Both the position numbers and the translations under genes were made by a program. Shown here one piece after another: positions 54,791 through 62,374 of a stretch of 64,000 bases of DNA; the first letter of the stretch is position 1; every line of letters begins with the position of its first letter. The stretch is from positions 1-64,000 of the forward strand of contig NZ_JAUSWH010000018.1 of NCBI RefSeq assembly GCF_030815125.1, written 5' to 3'. The DNA comes from Allorhizobium paknamense (GTDB lineage Bacteria; Pseudomonadota; Alphaproteobacteria; Rhizobiales; Rhizobiaceae). Under the pieces are notes generated by a model, which saw only the letters and a list, made by a program, of their open reading frames with translations, did no database searches and was not told where the DNA came from.

Positions 54791-56365
54791 TCACGCGCTC
54801 TTGGCGCTGCGCCGCTGCCTGAGCAGCTCGTCGCGCAGGCTAGCCTTGGTCTTCTGGCGGCTGGGGGGCGGCGGCAATGCGCCGCGATCGAGCTTGCGGT
54901 TCGGCGTCAGCGGCAGGGCGGCCAAAACCACGATATGGCTCGGCACCAGATGGGCGGGCAGGGTGCGGGCCAGATGGCCGCGAAGGCCGCGCTCATCCAG
55001 CGTGCCCGATGTGGTGACGACATAGGCGGCCAGGCATTCATCGCCATCGGCGCCGTCCGGGTCCGGTTTCACGGCAACGGCGCTGGCGCTCACACCTTCG
55101 AAGGCATCGAGCGCGGCTTCGATTTCACCCGGTTCGATGCGGAAGCCGCGCAGCGACAATTGCGTGTCGGCCCGGCCGATAAAGGCGAGCCCATCGGCAA
55201 ATTGCCGCACGAGATCGCCGGTGCGATAGAGACGCTCCCCATTGCCTTTCGGGTCGGCCACGAAGCGCACGGCATTCAGGCCGGGGCGGCCGAGATAGCC
55301 GCGCGAAACCTGCGGTCCGCCGACGTAAAGTTCGCCAACCACCCCTTCCGGAACCGGTTGCAGACCGGCATCCAGCACCTGCCAGCGAAAACCGCTGACA
55401 GGCAGGCCGATCGGGCTTTCCATCACGCCTTCGCAGGCGTCCGGCTCAATCTCGATGGCGGTGACGTGCACGGTGGTTTCGGTAATGCCATACATGTTGA
55501 CCATACGGGCCGCCCGTCCCCGGCGCTTGAACCAGTCCTGAAGCCGTGCCGGATCCAGAGCCTCGCCGCCGAAGATGACCAGCCGCAGGGCATCGAGTGC
55601 GCGCGCGCGCCGCGCGTCGGCCCGGTCGAGCGAGGCAAAGGAGGACGGCGTCTGGTTCAGCACCGTGACCTTTTCCTTTTCCAGCAAATCCAGGAAATCC
55701 TCTGCCGACCACGTTGCTTCCGCCGGAACGACGACGGTTTTGCCGCCAGTCAGCAGCGGTGCCCAGATTTCCCACACGGAGAAATCGAAGGCATAGGAGT
55801 GGAAGACCGTCCAGACATCGCCATGGTTGAGGTCGAAGCGCGCCTGCGTCGCCTCCAGAAGGGCAAGGAAATTGCCATGGGTGACCATCACGCCCTTCGG
55901 CAGGCCGGTGGAACCGGACGTGTAGATGACATAGGCCGGATGGCCTGCCTCGGCCCGCTTGCCGATGGCCGCTGCATCCTCTTCATTGCCCTGTGCCGCG
56001 CTGATCGGAATTTGCTCGACATCCGGATCGAGCGGGTCGAGGCCCGGCGCGGTGATGATGGCAAGCGGCCGCGCATCCTTGACAAGATAGGCAAGCCGGG
56101 CCGCCGGATAGGCCGGATCGAGCGGCAGATAGGCCGCGCCCGACTTCATGACCGCCAGCAGCGCGACAACCAGATCGATGCAGCGTGTCATGGAAACGCC
56201 GACGATGCGCTCTGGACCGGCCCCTCTTGCAATCAACTGCCGGGCGAGGCGGTTGGAGCGTTTGTCCAGCTCGCCATAGGTCAGTGTCTCGTCCTTGAAA
56301 CTGACGGCAATCGCCTCGGGGTGAAGGCGGGCGCGGTCAGTAAAAATCTCGGCAATCGTGCTCAT
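54791..56365 (-). CDS. Free-standing adenylation domain, threonine code
   Basis: The 524-residue protein is a single complete A domain: YGELDKRSNRLARQL, VIYTSGSTGLPKGVMVTHGN, YGITETTVHVTA, YRTGDLVRQ, RGFRIEPGEIEAAL and Lys in TPNRKLDRG. The ten pocket residues read D-F-W-N-I-G-M-V-H-K, the exact published threonine code. It has no carrier protein, while the next gene has PCP but only an A-domain stump, so this enzyme very probably loads threonine onto that PCP. First gene of the NRPS operon; AGGAG lies 6 bases before the ATG at 56365, which is better than the in-frame start at 56482. Confidence 0.92.
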   Translation of the reverse strand: MSTIAEIFTDRARLHPEAIAVSFKDETLTYGELDKRSNRLARQLIARGAGPERIVGVSMTRCIDLVVALLAVMKSGAAYLPLDPAYPAARLAYLVKDARPLAIITAPGLDPLDPDVEQIPISAAQGNEEDAAAIGKRAEAGHPAYVIYTSGSTGLPKGVMVTHGNFLALLEATQARFDLNHGDVWTVFHSYAFDFSVWEIWAPLLTGGKTVVVPAEATWSAEDFLDLLEKEKVTVLNQTPSSFASLDRADARRARALDALRLVIFGGEALDPARLQDWFKRRGRAARMVNMYGITETTVHVTAIEIEPDACEGVMESPIGLPVSGFRWQVLDAGLQPVPEGVVGELYVGGPQVSRGYLGRPGLNAVRFVADPKGNGERLYRTGDLVRQFADGLAFIGRADTQLSLRGFRIEPGEIEAALDAFEGVSASAVAVKPDPDGADGDECLAAYVVTTSGTLDERGLRGHLARTLPAHLVPSHIVVLAALPLTPNRKLDRGALPPPPSRQKTKASLRDELLRQRRSAKSA

Positions 56366-56844
56366 GCGCATCTCCTGGCGGAATGGGGCAAGGGTGGTGC
56401 AGCAAGAGCCTTTCAGCTTTCCCTGGAAATGCTCTCGTCCGCTATCACGGCTTCCCAAATGACGGCACGGGAATGCCGTCACGAAGCGGGCCTTAGCCCT
56501 CCCGTTGTGTCAGGTTTCGGTTGGTCATCGGGTTATGGTGATAAGGCTGGATCGCGGATCTGATAAAACCAAGCCTGATCCATCTGCTCCTGCATCCTTA
56601 TGTTTGCCTGGGCATTCCGAATGGGCCTCCACGTTCGGATGTCATGCGCACCGACCTCCAAGGGCCTACGCAATGCTCCGCCCGTCAGGGAAATGCGAAA
56701 ATGCCCCAAATATCTCAATTTATTGAGTGATTCCGCTCACGCTTAAAGCTGCGCGCGCCGAACGCTCTTAACTCCCTCAGTACACACCAACGCGCTTACG
56801 CGCGGCATGTCCCGCAAGCCGTCTGCAACTCCGGCTTGGGCGTG

Positions 56845-56873
56845 GTTATAACCAAACGGGACGGTCCCGTCTA
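56845..56873 (-). promoter_or_regulatory. Promoter/operator P3 of the NRPS operon
   Basis: Minus-strand minus-35 TAGACG (56868-56873), 17-base spacer, minus-10 TATAAC (56845-56850). The spacer region carries the best copy of the operator, a perfect ACGGGAC-N-GTCCCGT (56856-56870). The shared block continues past the minus-10 as CCACGCC-CAAGCCG, as at P1. Confidence 0.75.
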
Positions 56874-56992
56874 CTCATTCTTGAGTTTTATAATCATATT
56901 TTTGGACGGCGAACACAAGGGGTGCGTTCTGCCGTCTCGCTGGCCATCCCGTGCCCCTGCAGCGGTGCGCGCATACAGGGCGCGCACCGCTT

Positions 56993-57029
56993 TGGAGTGT
57001 TTCCGTTTTTTATCGGGACAATCCTCTAA
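56993..57029. repeat. Degraded family C repeat
   Basis: TGGAGTGTTTCCG ... GGGACAATCCTCTAAA matches the ends of family C with the middle shortened. It lies just outside the FMO stop codon at 57037. Confidence 0.45.
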
Positions 57030-57036
57030 ACCTGCT

Positions 57037-58839
57037 TCAAGACAGGTGGTGCGGTTTGGTCAGCCCATAGACAGGCGTTGCAATGCCCACCTGGCGGGCT
57101 TTCAACTGCAGCGAGAGATATTGAGAATAGTGCCGCGACTGATGCAGATTGCCGCCGTGGAACCACAGCGCCTGTTGCTGCGTCGGCTTCCACATGTTGC
57201 GCTGCTCGCCTTCCCAGGGACCGGGATCCTTGGTGGTATTGGAGCCGAGCCCCCAGCACTTGCCGACCTTGTCCGCCACCTCCTTCGAAATGAGATCCGC
57301 AGCCCAGCCGTTCATGGAGCCATAGCCCGTGGCATAGACCACGAGATCGGCAGGAAGCTTCGTGCCGTCCTTCAGCGCCACGGCATCTTCTGTCAGATGG
57401 GAGACATCGACGCCGGACTTCAGCTTGATCGAGCCATCGATAACCAGATCGCAAGCGCCGACATCGATGTAATAGCCGGACCCGCGACGAAGATATTTCA
57501 TGAAGAGGCCGGACCCGTCGTCACCGAAATCCAGCAGGAAGCCAGCCTTCTCAAGAGCGGCATAAAAATCGGCGTCCTGTTCGCGGATGCGGTCGTAGAT
57601 CGGGATCTGGAACTCATGCATGATCCTGTAGGGCAGTGAGGCGAAGATGAGATCGGCCTTGCGTGTTGTCATGCCGCTCTGGACGGCCCGCTCGGAATAA
57701 AGATCGCCAAGCCCGATCTCCATCAGCGAGTCCGATTTCACGATATGCGTGGACGAGCGCTGAACCATGGTGACATCCGCGCCCGCCTCCCACAGCGCCG
57801 CGCAGATATCATGGGCGGAGTTGTTCGAGCCGATCACCACCACCTTTTTGCCGGCATAGGCATCCGGTCCCGGATGCTGGGAGGAATGCTGCTGTTCGCC
57901 CTTGAAAACATCCTGCCCCGGAAATTTCGGCAGGTTGGGCTTGCCGGACATGCCGGTTGCCAGAACCAGCTGCTTCGGTCTCAGCACCAGATCCTGACCG
58001 GCGCGATTGACGACCACCGACCATTCTCCGGCCGTCTCGTCATAGTGCGCCGATGTGCAGGTGGTGGAGCCCCAATAGTTGAGCTCCATGACCTTGGTGT
58101 ACATTTCCAGCCAGTCTCCCACCTTGTCCTTTGGCGTAAAGACAGGCCAGTTTTCCGGGAAGGGAATATAGGGAAGGTGATCGTACCAGACGGGATCGTG
58201 CAGGCAGAGCGACTTGTAGCGCTTGCGCCAGCTATCGCCGGGCCTTTCGTTCTTCTCGATGATGATCGCGGGCACCCCAAGCTGGCGCAGACGCGCACCG
58301 AGCGCAATGCCACCCTGGCCGCCGCCGATGATGACGACATAGGGCTGAACCGAATAGCCGAGCTCTGCCGCCTCGTTTTCGCGCTTTTCCTTCCAGGTCT
58401 TGCGGTTGCGATCATGGCCATGCTCTGCCCCCATCGGGCGGCGGGTGCCTTTCGGTTCCTCATGCCCCTTGAGTTCACTCATGGTGGTCAGCAATGTCCA
58501 GATCAAGCCGTCCTTCAGGCGGATATGGCCATAGCCGCGGGCAACGCCGGTTTCGAATTCGAACCAGCCTTCCGTCACGCCGCCCGCCTCCGATGCAGCC
58601 TCCTTCGTATCCTGCAGGAAATTGGCGGGAGCGGTCGCCGCAAGCTGGTTTGAAAGCATGTCGCGGATTTGCTCTCTGCCCTCCAGTGTCTTGAGATTCC
58701 AGGTGAATGTCACCAGATCGCGCCAGTAGCAATCGGTCTGAAACAGGTTGACGGCGGCGTCGATGTCGCCGCTCGTCAGGGCCTTTTCGAGCTTGGCCAG
58801 AACCTGATCAATTTTGGTGCCGGGGCTGATATCAAGCAT
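57037..58839 (-). CDS. Flavin-containing monooxygenase with N-terminal NTF2-like domain
   Basis: The 600-residue protein joins an NTF2/SnoaL-like domain (about 1-130; DQVLAKLEKALTSGDIDAAVNLF) to a class B flavin monooxygenase. FAD site VVIIGGGQGGIALGARL (about 171), FMO signature FKGEQQHSSQH, NADPH site VVVIGSNNSAHDICAALW, and VVYATGYGS near the end. The fourth signature position is His instead of the Trp of Baeyer-Villiger enzymes, so N- or S-oxidation or hydroxylation is as likely as ring expansion. The ATG at 58839 has GGAGGAG 6 bases upstream. It follows the alcohol dehydrogenase on the same strand, behind a sigma-54 promoter. The substrate is unknown; CzcO-like and YUC-like enzymes are relatives. 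Confidence 0.85.
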   Translation of the reverse strand: MLDISPGTKIDQVLAKLEKALTSGDIDAAVNLFQTDCYWRDLVTFTWNLKTLEGREQIRDMLSNQLAATAPANFLQDTKEAASEAGGVTEGWFEFETGVARGYGHIRLKDGLIWTLLTTMSELKGHEEPKGTRRPMGAEHGHDRNRKTWKEKRENEAAELGYSVQPYVVIIGGGQGGIALGARLRQLGVPAIIIEKNERPGDSWRKRYKSLCLHDPVWYDHLPYIPFPENWPVFTPKDKVGDWLEMYTKVMELNYWGSTTCTSAHYDETAGEWSVVVNRAGQDLVLRPKQLVLATGMSGKPNLPKFPGQDVFKGEQQHSSQHPGPDAYAGKKVVVIGSNNSAHDICAALWEAGADVTMVQRSSTHIVKSDSLMEIGLGDLYSERAVQSGMTTRKADLIFASLPYRIMHEFQIPIYDRIREQDADFYAALEKAGFLLDFGDDGSGLFMKYLRRGSGYYIDVGACDLVIDGSIKLKSGVDVSHLTEDAVALKDGTKLPADLVVYATGYGSMNGWAADLISKEVADKVGKCWGLGSNTTKDPGPWEGEQRNMWKPTQQQALWFHGGNLHQSRHYSQYLSLQLKARQVGIATPVYGLTKPHHLS

Positions 58840-58907
58840 GTTATCTCCTCCATACGTGCTTGGATTTTCAGGGCGAAATGTCGTTATGGGTGTCTTAAGC
58901 TTTTGTT

Positions 58908-58959
58908 TTCCCTTGTCTGTGGACGGAACGGCGGATTCCACTTTTCCTGGTAAACTCTA
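58908..58959. repeat. Family C intergenic repeat
   Basis: TTTTGTTTTCCC ... GGACGGAACGGCGG, ATTCCACTTTTCCTGG, TAAACTCTA. It fills most of the gap between the dehydrogenase and the FMO gene, and its CTCTA end supplies the TAG stop of the dehydrogenase gene. Confidence 0.8.
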
Positions 58960-60030
58960 TTTTGAGAGGTCAATCAGGATCTTCAGCTGTGTGCCCGCCG
59001 GGTCGAGCAGCACGTCGAACCCCTCCTTCACGGCGGTGTCCAGCGTGACGCGCTTCGTGACGATTTTCTTTGCCGGCAGCAGCCCGGAGGCGATCAGCCG
59101 GATGACGCGCGGCCAGTAATGCGTTGGATAGGCCCATGAGCCTTTGATCTCGAGGTCACGGAACGTCACCTGAAACCAGTCGAGCGGATTTTCATGCGGG
59201 TGCAATCCCGTCTGAACGACGACGCCCTGCTTGCGCACGGCATCCACACAGGCCTTCAGGGCATGTTCGTTGCCGACGCATTCAATGGCGACATCTGAGC
59301 CGACATGGCCTTCCGTGTTCGCGCGCACAACATCGCCGACGGCCTCGCGTTTCGGGTTGATGGTGATCACGTCCGGCAGGACGGTCCGGGCCAGTTCCAG
59401 TCTGGCATCGTTGAGATCGGATACGAAAAGCTGTGCGGCACCGGCGGCACGCGCGGCCAGCAAGGTCAGCATGCCGATGGGACCGGCCCCTGTCACCAGC
59501 ACGCTGCTGCCGGCGCTGACACCGCCACGATCGCAGGCATAGACTGCAACCGCCGTGGGTTCGACGAGCGCGGCCTCCTCATCCGTCATCTCCGCCGGGA
59601 TTTTCTGCACATTATAGTCGTTGACAAGGGCTGCTTCCGCCATGCCGCCGCCCTCCCAGCTCAGTCCGACAAGGGCGAGATCGGGGCTGAGATGGAAGAG
59701 GCCGCGATCGGAAAAGTAATCGCCGGATCGCGGCATGATCAGTGGCTGGATCGAAACGCGATCGCCCACCGCCACAGAGGTGACGCCCTCGCCGATGGCC
59801 TCGACGACGCCGCCGAACTCGTGGCCGAGAACCTGGGGGCCATGGGCGCCGGTAAAAGGATGCGGCTCGGTCGGGATGAAAATCGGGCCGTAGCTGTATT
59901 CATGAAGGTCCGTTCCGCAGATGCCGACGAAGCGATTGCGGACAAGAACCTGTCCGGGACCAGGCTGCTTCGGCTCCGCAATGGTGTCGATCCGCAAATC
60001 CCTGGCTGCGTGAAATCTCAGTGCACGCAT
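58957..60030 (-). CDS. Zinc-dependent alcohol dehydrogenase (butanediol-dehydrogenase-like)
   Basis: The 357-residue MDR enzyme has the catalytic zinc ligands in GICGTDLHEY and GHEFGGVVEAIGEG, Glu ligand in ALVEPTAVAVYA, and the NAD(P) Rossmann motif VTGAGPIGMLTLLAARAAGA. The structural-zinc Cys loop of classical ADHs is missing, as in the butanediol/sorbitol branch. It oxidises a secondary alcohol or diol, or reduces the ketone that the FMO would use. The ATG at 60030 has GGGAGA upstream; a sigma-54 promoter lies 41-56 bases upstream and the AcoR-like activator gene is adjacent, so inducible catabolism is likely. Confidence 0.88.
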   Translation of the reverse strand: MRALRFHAARDLRIDTIAEPKQPGPGQVLVRNRFVGICGTDLHEYSYGPIFIPTEPHPFTGAHGPQVLGHEFGGVVEAIGEGVTSVAVGDRVSIQPLIMPRSGDYFSDRGLFHLSPDLALVGLSWEGGGMAEAALVNDYNVQKIPAEMTDEEAALVEPTAVAVYACDRGGVSAGSSVLVTGAGPIGMLTLLAARAAGAAQLFVSDLNDARLELARTVLPDVITINPKREAVGDVVRANTEGHVGSDVAIECVGNEHALKACVDAVRKQGVVVQTGLHPHENPLDWFQVTFRDLEIKGSWAYPTHYWPRVIRLIASGLLPAKKIVTKRVTLDTAVKEGFDVLLDPAGTQLKILIDLSK

Positions 60031-60070
60031 GGTTTCTCCCTCATTGATATGGTTATGACGCCAAGGAAGG

Positions 60071-60086
60071 AGCAATGCGCGTGCCA
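60071..60086 (-). promoter_or_regulatory. Sigma-54 promoter of the dehydrogenase-FMO operon
   Basis: On the minus strand the sequence reads TGGCACGCGCATTGCT: minus-24 TGGCAC (60081-60086), five bases, minus-12 TTGCT (60071-60075). This matches the RpoN consensus TGGCACG-N4-TTGCW at every defined base. The transcript would start near 60060, 30 bases before the start codon. The sigma-54 activator encoded at 60288 is the obvious partner. Confidence 0.88.
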
Positions 60087-60120
60087 GGGAGGTGTTTCGG
60101 CCTGCCCCACTGGAAGGATG

Positions 60121-60225
60121 AGAGTGTTTCCAGGAAAAGGCAGAACCGCCTTGCCGCCCAAAAACGTGTAAAAACAAAAACCTGGAGCGTTTCGGTGCGC
60201 TCGGAAAACACCGAAACATTCCAGG
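60121..60225. repeat. Family C-type repeat, mosaic copy
   Basis: GAGTGTTTCCAGGAAAAGG at one end, then CAAAAACCTGGAGCG, then the hairpin GTTTCGGTG/CACCGAAAC and ATTCCAGG. It lies between the sigma-54 promoter and the activator gene. Confidence 0.6.
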
Positions 60226-60260
60226 TTTGCTGTCTTGAATCCGGTCTCAGCTGTGGCGGG

Positions 60261-60272
60261 TGTGGCGCAACA
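60261..60272. promoter_or_regulatory. Possible upstream activator site
   Basis: TGTGGCGCAACA is a near-palindrome (TGT-GCGC-ACA) flanked by further GTGGCGG repeats at 60252-60259 and 60275-60281. It lies about 175 bases upstream of the sigma-54 minus-24 element, a normal distance for an enhancer-type site of an AcoR-like activator. Confidence 0.4.
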
Positions 60273-60287
60273 GCTGTGGCGGTTGCC

Positions 60288-62174
60288 TTAATGGGAACGG
60301 TCTATGCCGAGCCGTTTCATGCGGCGATGCATGGTGGTGCGATCGATGCCAAGCCTGCGGGCAGCTTCCGAGACATTGCCCTTGCAGGCAGCCAGCATGT
60401 CGGTGATCCCGTTTTCCCGCCGATCCCCGCTCAGCGCCATGGGCGTTTGGGTGAGATGGTCCGGAAGGTCTGCCACGTCGATCAGCCCGTTTTCGCAAAG
60501 GGCCGCGGCAAAGGCGATGGCATTGTCCAGTTCGCGGATATTGCCGGGCCAGGAAGAAGCGAGGAGCCGGGCTCTGGCCGCCTCTGACAGCCGGAGCGCA
60601 TGTCCCGCTATTTCATGCTTTGCGAGAAGCCGGTCGATAAGCCACGACAGGTCGTTGCGCTCCGCAAGCGACGGCAGGGTCAGCACCGCGGTATTCAGCC
60701 GGTAGTAGAGATCGGCGCGAAACATGCCGGCAGCAACCATATCGGCCAGGCTGCGATGCGAAGCGGAAACGATACGGAAATCCACTTTTCGCGGCACGAT
60801 GCCGCCGACGGGCTGAACCTCGCCCTCTGCCAGCACCCTGAGCAACCGGCTTTGCGCGGCAAAAGGCATGTCGCCGATTTCGTCGAGAAAAAGCGTTCCT
60901 CCCTGCGCTTCCTCCACCAGGCCTTTCCGCCCCTTGGCAAGAGCGCCGGTAAAGGCGCCGGGCGCATAGCCGAACAATTCGCTCTCGATCAGCTGTTCGG
61001 GGATGGCGGCGCAATTGACCGCCACGAACTGTCCCGAGACCCCGCTAAGGCTGTGAATGATGCGGGCCAGATATTCCTTGCCCGTGCCGGTCTCTCCCTG
61101 CAGCAGGATCGGCAATCTGCTGGGCGCGAGCTTTGCCACCCTGCGCTTGAGGTTGTCGATGACCGGCACGTCACCGCCGAGCGTGCCGAGCGCCGGAAGC
61201 GGCGAGGCGGTGCGGGGCTGGCGCACGCCAACCCTTTTCTGCTGCGGCTCTATGGCGTGGGCAAAGAGGATCGATCCGTCCCGCACGGAAATCTGCCGGT
61301 CCTGGGGCAGGCTGGCGCGGGTCAGGGATGCCAGTTCGGTCAATCCTGCGTCAAAAAACGCAGTGACCGGCTTACCGATCAGCAGCTCCGGCCTGCGCCA
61401 GTCCAGCCCGCGCGAGGCGGCCAGCAGCCGTGCGCCACCATGGGTCATGCCGGTGATATGGCCGGAGCCGTCCACGGAAATTGCCGCCTCCGGATCGACA
61501 TCCAGGAATTCCGGCGCGCTGGCGAAACGCAGAACCAGATCATGCCTGCTGCTGGCCATGAGGTTGGCAAGCTCGATGCGCCGCACCGTGGCGGAAACCA
61601 GATGCCGTGCCATGTTCTGGCTGGCCTTCAGGATCGGCGAACTGAGCAGGGACACATCCAGAACCGCCGTCAATGCTCCCTGTGTGTCGTAAATCGGCGC
61701 GGCGGTGCAGGAAAGCGGGGTATGGGTGATGTCGAAGTGATCGGTCTGATGAATGGTCAGCGCTTCGCCGGTGGCAATGCAGGCCCCCACGGCGCAGGTG
61801 CCGGCGCGAGGCTCGGACCATTCGGAGCCGAGATAGAGACCGGCCTTGCGCAGATTGTTGTTGAAGGACGGATCCCCGAGAAATTCCACGGTGACGCCCT
61901 GCCGATCCGAAAGCAGCAGGACATAATTCTGTTCCGCCACCTGCCGGTAGAGCTTCTCCAGACCGGAGCGGGCGATGTGAACCAGATCTTCCGCCTGCTG
62001 GCGGTGTTCGCGCAACCGGGTTTCCGAGACGATCACCGCTTCCCGCGCTTGCGCCGGATCGAGTTGATAGGTTTCCAGGCATCGCCGCCAGGATTCCACG
62101 ACAATGGTGTCGCGTCCCGTATTGCTGCCCAGGCCGACACGCTCGATTTCCTCGATATGATCGACAAGACCCAT
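60288..62174 (-). CDS. Sigma-54-dependent activator, AcoR/DhaR-like
   Basis: The 628-residue regulator has an N-terminal GAF-type sensor (about 60-200; ESWRRC near residue 28, AGTCAVGACIATGEALTIH), a PAS-like middle (EFLDVDPEAAISVDGSGHITGM), an AAA+ domain with Walker A GETGTGKE, the sigma-54-contact loop GAFTGA, Walker B FLDEIGDMP and FRADLYYRLN, and a Fis-type helix-turn-helix at the end (VSEAARRLGIDRTTMHRRM). It should sense a small metabolite (acetoin, diol or ketone type in relatives) and activate the sigma-54 promoter at 60071. I start at the ATG at 62174, matching the family; an in-frame ATG at 62378 overlaps the aldehyde dehydrogenase stop, but the intervening codons run through a repeat. 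Confidence 0.88.
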   Translation of the reverse strand: MGLVDHIEEIERVGLGSNTGRDTIVVESWRRCLETYQLDPAQAREAVIVSETRLREHRQQAEDLVHIARSGLEKLYRQVAEQNYVLLLSDRQGVTVEFLGDPSFNNNLRKAGLYLGSEWSEPRAGTCAVGACIATGEALTIHQTDHFDITHTPLSCTAAPIYDTQGALTAVLDVSLLSSPILKASQNMARHLVSATVRRIELANLMASSRHDLVLRFASAPEFLDVDPEAAISVDGSGHITGMTHGGARLLAASRGLDWRRPELLIGKPVTAFFDAGLTELASLTRASLPQDRQISVRDGSILFAHAIEPQQKRVGVRQPRTASPLPALGTLGGDVPVIDNLKRRVAKLAPSRLPILLQGETGTGKEYLARIIHSLSGVSGQFVAVNCAAIPEQLIESELFGYAPGAFTGALAKGRKGLVEEAQGGTLFLDEIGDMPFAAQSRLLRVLAEGEVQPVGGIVPRKVDFRIVSASHRSLADMVAAGMFRADLYYRLNTAVLTLPSLAERNDLSWLIDRLLAKHEIAGHALRLSEAARARLLASSWPGNIRELDNAIAFAAALCENGLIDVADLPDHLTQTPMALSGDRRENGITDMLAACKGNVSEAARRLGIDRTTMHRRMKRLGIDRSH

Positions 62175-62272
62175 GAAATCACCGGCTTTTGAGGGCCGCC
62201 TCCCGTGATCCTCCAGGAGATGATAGCCGCAATTGCCGTGCGTGTCCAAAACCTGTCGGGGCCGTGCCTGTT

Positions 62273-62325
62273 TCTGGAGCAGATCGAGGAAAAGGGGGAA
62301 CCGGTCTTTTGGAAACACTTTTGTC
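62273..62325. repeat. Degraded family C repeat
   Basis: CTGGAGCAGATCGAGG, AAAAGGGGGAACCGGTCTTTTGG follow the family C order (GAGCA, AGGAAAAGTGG, CCGGTTTTCC) with changes. Its presence supports treating 62175-62374 as intergenic instead of as an N-terminal extension of the regulator. Confidence 0.45.
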
Positions 62326-62374
62326 AGAAAGAACGCTGCCGTCGCTCTCGCCTGCGATGCGACGGCAGGATGGG

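Larger units (their letters stand above)
56366..57036. other. 671-bp leader and promoter region of the NRPS operon
   Basis: No supported gene. From the NRPS start outwards it holds a partial family C repeat (56416-56437), a palindrome CTCAAT-TT-ATTGAG (56714-56727), promoter P3 (56845-56873) and a degraded repeat (56993-57029). The predicted transcript leader is about 475 bases. A 61-codon minus-strand frame (56533-56718) lies in it; it has no clear ribosome site and I do not call it. Confidence 0.6.

Noticed and set aside
56533..56718. 61-codon frame in the NRPS leader as a leader peptide
   Set aside because: No convincing ribosome site and no motif or regulatory codon run; kept only as a note in the leader entry.
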